Origin: Pseudomonas veronii
GTDB taxonomy: Bacteria; Pseudomonadota; Gammaproteobacteria; Pseudomonadales; Pseudomonadaceae
Reading direction: 5' to 3'
DNA length: 64,000 bases
Assembly: GCF_001439695.1 (NCBI RefSeq)
Contig: NZ_JYLL01000028.1
Location: 17,608 to 81,607, forward strand
The notes under the pieces: generated by a model
Seen by the model: only the letters and a program-made list of their open reading frames with translations
The model's database searches: none
What the model was told of the DNA's origin: nothing
Shown: positions 62,370 to 64,000 of the stretch, piece after piece
How positions within the stretch are numbered: position 1 is the stretch's first letter
Layout: every line of letters starts with the position of its first letter
Position numbers and translations under genes: made by a program

Positions 62370-62577
62370 GGCTCAATCCTTAAGAATGTCTCGTATCCAT
62401 CGAACAATCACGCCATCGACTCTAATCTAAGAGTCCCCTGTTTCCTAGGCACTGTACGAAAAGTATTGCCGCAGACACCGCATGGCACAGGCCAACGAGA
62501 CCATCGCCGCAAAATTTTTCGCGAGCTTCTGAAAGCGCGTAAAAAGACGTTGCGCTGCCGGTATTTAGGGTGATCTG

Positions 62578-62802
62578 CAGGATGGTTTGTCACTGACCGA
62601 ACGCCTGTCCCTGGCCTACATCGCCAAAGCCGGGCCGGTAGCGTTCGGGCGCATGTATGCCGAGTTCATGGGCAAGCGCGAACCACTGCCGTTCCTCGGG
62701 GACATGATGTTCCATGCACTGCTGCGGCCGTTGATAGACGACGAGCATCCTTTGTTGACGAAAACCGAGGCTCATCTTGAATGGCCTCGGCGGGTGCTGG
62801 CG
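62578..62802 (+). pseudogene. Duplicated fragment of the DUF1835-type gene
   Basis: 225 bp nearly identical to 55237-55461: it codes for DGLSLTERLSLAYIAKAGPV through LPFLGDMMFHALLRPLIDDE to EWPRRVLA, then diverges. Both ends are abrupt. With the intact gene at 54406-55611 it forms a direct repeat that brackets the whole 55.5-62.6 kb accessory stretch. The 208 bases before it (62370-62577) hold no gene I can support. Confidence 0.85.
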
Positions 62803-62845
62803 CCCGGATGCGCAAAGACCCGCTATCCGGGCACAAGGTGCGGCT

Positions 62846-63127
62846 TCAGGCTTTAACGTTCTGCCGGATATTCCAGCCGAACTTCACTGGCCCACCGTCC
62901 TTGGCGCCGTCGGCCTTCTGCGGCTGGTAGCTGACGTCGACGCTGGCGAAGTTCAAGGCGATGCTGTCGTAGAGCACCTCATCCTTACTTTCAGCAGCGG
63001 TGCCGTAGGACACCACCATGACTTCCTTGAGGGTGATCACCAGATACTCCACTGGGCTGGAACCGCCCGCCTTGCGCACTACCAGTCTTGCTTCGGGATA
63101 ATGCTTGCCGGTCGCGCAGGCCATCAT
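62846..63127 (-). pseudogene. Type VI secretion Hcp, C-terminal fragment
   Basis: About 93 codons matching the second half of Hcp tube proteins: MACATGKHYPEARLVVRKAGG, PVEYLVITLKEVMVVSYG, then ALNFASVDVSYQPQKADG and VKFGWNIRQNVKA. Complete Hcp is about 160-170 aa; here the N-terminal half is missing and the frame abuts an unrelated membrane-protein gene at 63128. So it is a broken gene unless the small protein is used alone. Confidence 0.72.
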
Positions 63128-63174
63128 CAGCAGGCATCTTTATTGAAAACCATTGGGAATTCATCAAGCGGTAC

Positions 63175-63600
63175 ATGCCAGTAATCGGAGCAGACATTCT
63201 TGTCGCATGCACCTCAATAGGATTGACGGCGATCCTGACAATGCTCACCTATCTCTCGACGTCCCCCATTGGTTTTGCTACCAAGACATCATTTTTCGGC
63301 GCTACGGGGCTTGGTGCAGTATTTGCCCTTGCCAAATACGAAGTGTTATACGGACGCATCCACTGGGTCTGGCTGAACATGGCGATATACCTCATCTGCC
63401 TGCTGGTATCACTTCCCGCAATCGCCTACCGCCCCAACGCTTATCTCTACTCCATGGCCCTCCTCAGCCCCCTGATCGGCCTACTGATCCTCAACAGCAA
63501 GCGCTGCCGCGAACTGCGCCACACGATGCTAGAAATCCGCCACAAGCGCGAAGCCATCATCGCCACCCTGAAAAAACAAGGCCGCTGGAAATGGTGGTAA
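63175..63600 (+). CDS. Four-helix membrane protein, possibly 5'-truncated
   Basis: About 141 aa from ATG 63175, with four hydrophobic helices (ILVACTSIGLTAILTMLTYL, ATGLGAVFALAKYEVLY, VWLNMAIYLICLLVSLPAIAY, YSMALLSPLIGLLIL) and a basic C-terminal tail (RHTMLEIRHKREAIIATLKKQG). The frame is open upstream to the Hcp fragment junction (IENHWEFIKRY) without a good start, so the N terminus may be lost. Its place between Hcp and PAAR genes suggests a type VI immunity protein; not proven. Confidence 0.55.
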   Translation: MPVIGADILVACTSIGLTAILTMLTYLSTSPIGFATKTSFFGATGLGAVFALAKYEVLYGRIHWVWLNMAIYLICLLVSLPAIAYRPNAYLYSMALLSPLIGLLILNSKRCRELRHTMLEIRHKREAIIATLKKQGRWKWW

Positions 63601-63747
63601 CACGAGCGGTTGCTGACACCCCCGACTTTCGGCCTCACCAACCCGATAACCGAAGCAACCTACATCCGGCTCGGAAGCATCTGACTTCTCGTCCTCGCCT
63701 GCCGTGCCTAGCCTGCTGGTCCCTGCTAACAAAAGGACACGGCTGGC

Positions 63748-64000
63748 ATGCGGCGCTATTTCATTACCCGAGGAGCCAAGACCACCGCTGGCGGGACCGT
63801 CGTCGGCGGTTTGACGGGCTTTCGCATCACCCAAGTGGACATCGCCCTTGAAGGTCATGAGGTGCGTTGCCCGATGTGCAAAACCACCGGAGTCATAGTC
63901 TGTGTTGGCCCGCGCCTGGAGCAGTGGGCACGAGGGCGACGGGTGGCGCTCTCGGACGATCTCTGCCGCTGTAAATGCGACCCGCCCCCGCGCCTGCTGG
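63748..64000 (+). CDS. PAAR-domain protein (5' part)
   Basis: First 84 codons of a protein leaving the window: MRRYFITRGAKTTAGGTVVGG carries the PAAR-type G-x-x-T-x-x-GG start, and cysteines occur in VRCPMCKT and LCRCKC. Such proteins tip the type VI spike and often carry toxin domains further on. The frame is open to base 64000. It probably encodes the effector linked to the membrane protein just upstream. Confidence 0.75.
   Translation, partial: MRRYFITRGAKTTAGGTVVGGLTGFRITQVDIALEGHEVRCPMCKTTGVIVCVGPRLEQWARGRRVALSDDLCRCKCDPPPRLL

Noticed and set aside
62400..62577. A further IS end or transposase scrap (GGCACTGTACGAAAAG...)
   Set aside because: It looks like debris of a mobile element, but I cannot find a partner repeat or a convincing transposase segment.

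Overview
The window is a stretch of a fluorescent Pseudomonas chromosome (P. fluorescens group). The evidence is the GC-rich coding with Pseudomonas gene orders (bkdA1-bkdA2-bkdB-lpdV, pvdA-fpvI-pvdRT-opmQ, fetAB, arnT) and the many REP/REPIN palindromes (TGTGGGAGGGGGCTTGCCCC-type arms) between genes. Species-level assignment is not possible from sequence reading alone. No rRNA, tRNA or CRISPR array was seen.

Layout. 1-5.4 kb: branched-chain keto-acid dehydrogenase operon and ilvE. 5.5-12.5 kb: a tandem-GNAT protein, then an arginine/ornithine-type module (ctlX, an ornithine cyclodeaminase broken by a frameshift, a polar amino-acid ABC importer, an Lrp-type regulator). 12.56-13.3 kb: an unusual tandem array of five REPINs. 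13.4-20.1 kb: pyoverdine genes pvdA, fpvI and pvdRT-opmQ, with two PvdS-type promoters and a Fur-like box visible. 20.3-31.3 kb: an S33-like hydrolase with a lost nucleophile, then a GntR regulator, a Liv-type ABC importer, an M20 carbamoylase, an amidase and a LysR regulator, which together look like uptake and hydrolysis of an amide or N-carbamoyl compound. 31.4-35.3 kb: a secreted PPC-domain protein and a probable toxin/immunity locus that was tandemly duplicated and then partly deleted. 35.2-39.4 kb: AttH/AttG/AttF-like lipoprotein export set. 39.7-43.7 kb: Ais-like phosphatase, ArnT and an ArnT-like GT39 (envelope modification).

43.7-48.75 kb is an AT-rich island that carries the most interesting system: a complete microcin B17-like set mcbA-B-C-D-E-F (precursor, E1-like Zn protein, FMN dehydrogenase, YcaO, ABC permease, ABC ATPase). 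The precursor is new-looking: an FG-type leader and a Gly-rich core with four isolated cysteines spaced every 6-7 residues. A truncated lipoprotein gene marks the island edge. No mcbG-like immunity gene is present.

48.75-55.6 kb returns to ordinary chromosome (PNPOx-like protein, two LysR regulators, GST, fetBA, DUF1835 protein). 55.7-62.8 kb is a second accessory region bounded by a duplicated 225-bp piece of the DUF1835 gene and containing two IS5-family remnants. It carries a desaturase-like di-iron enzyme, an aspartate kinase whose reading frame crosses a dnaX-like slippery heptamer, an ornithine-cyclodeaminase-family enzyme, an EamA exporter and a LysR regulator: a candidate small amino-acid-derived metabolite locus. 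The right end (62.8-64 kb) is type VI secretion debris and cargo: an Hcp C-terminal fragment, a four-helix membrane protein and the start of a PAAR protein.
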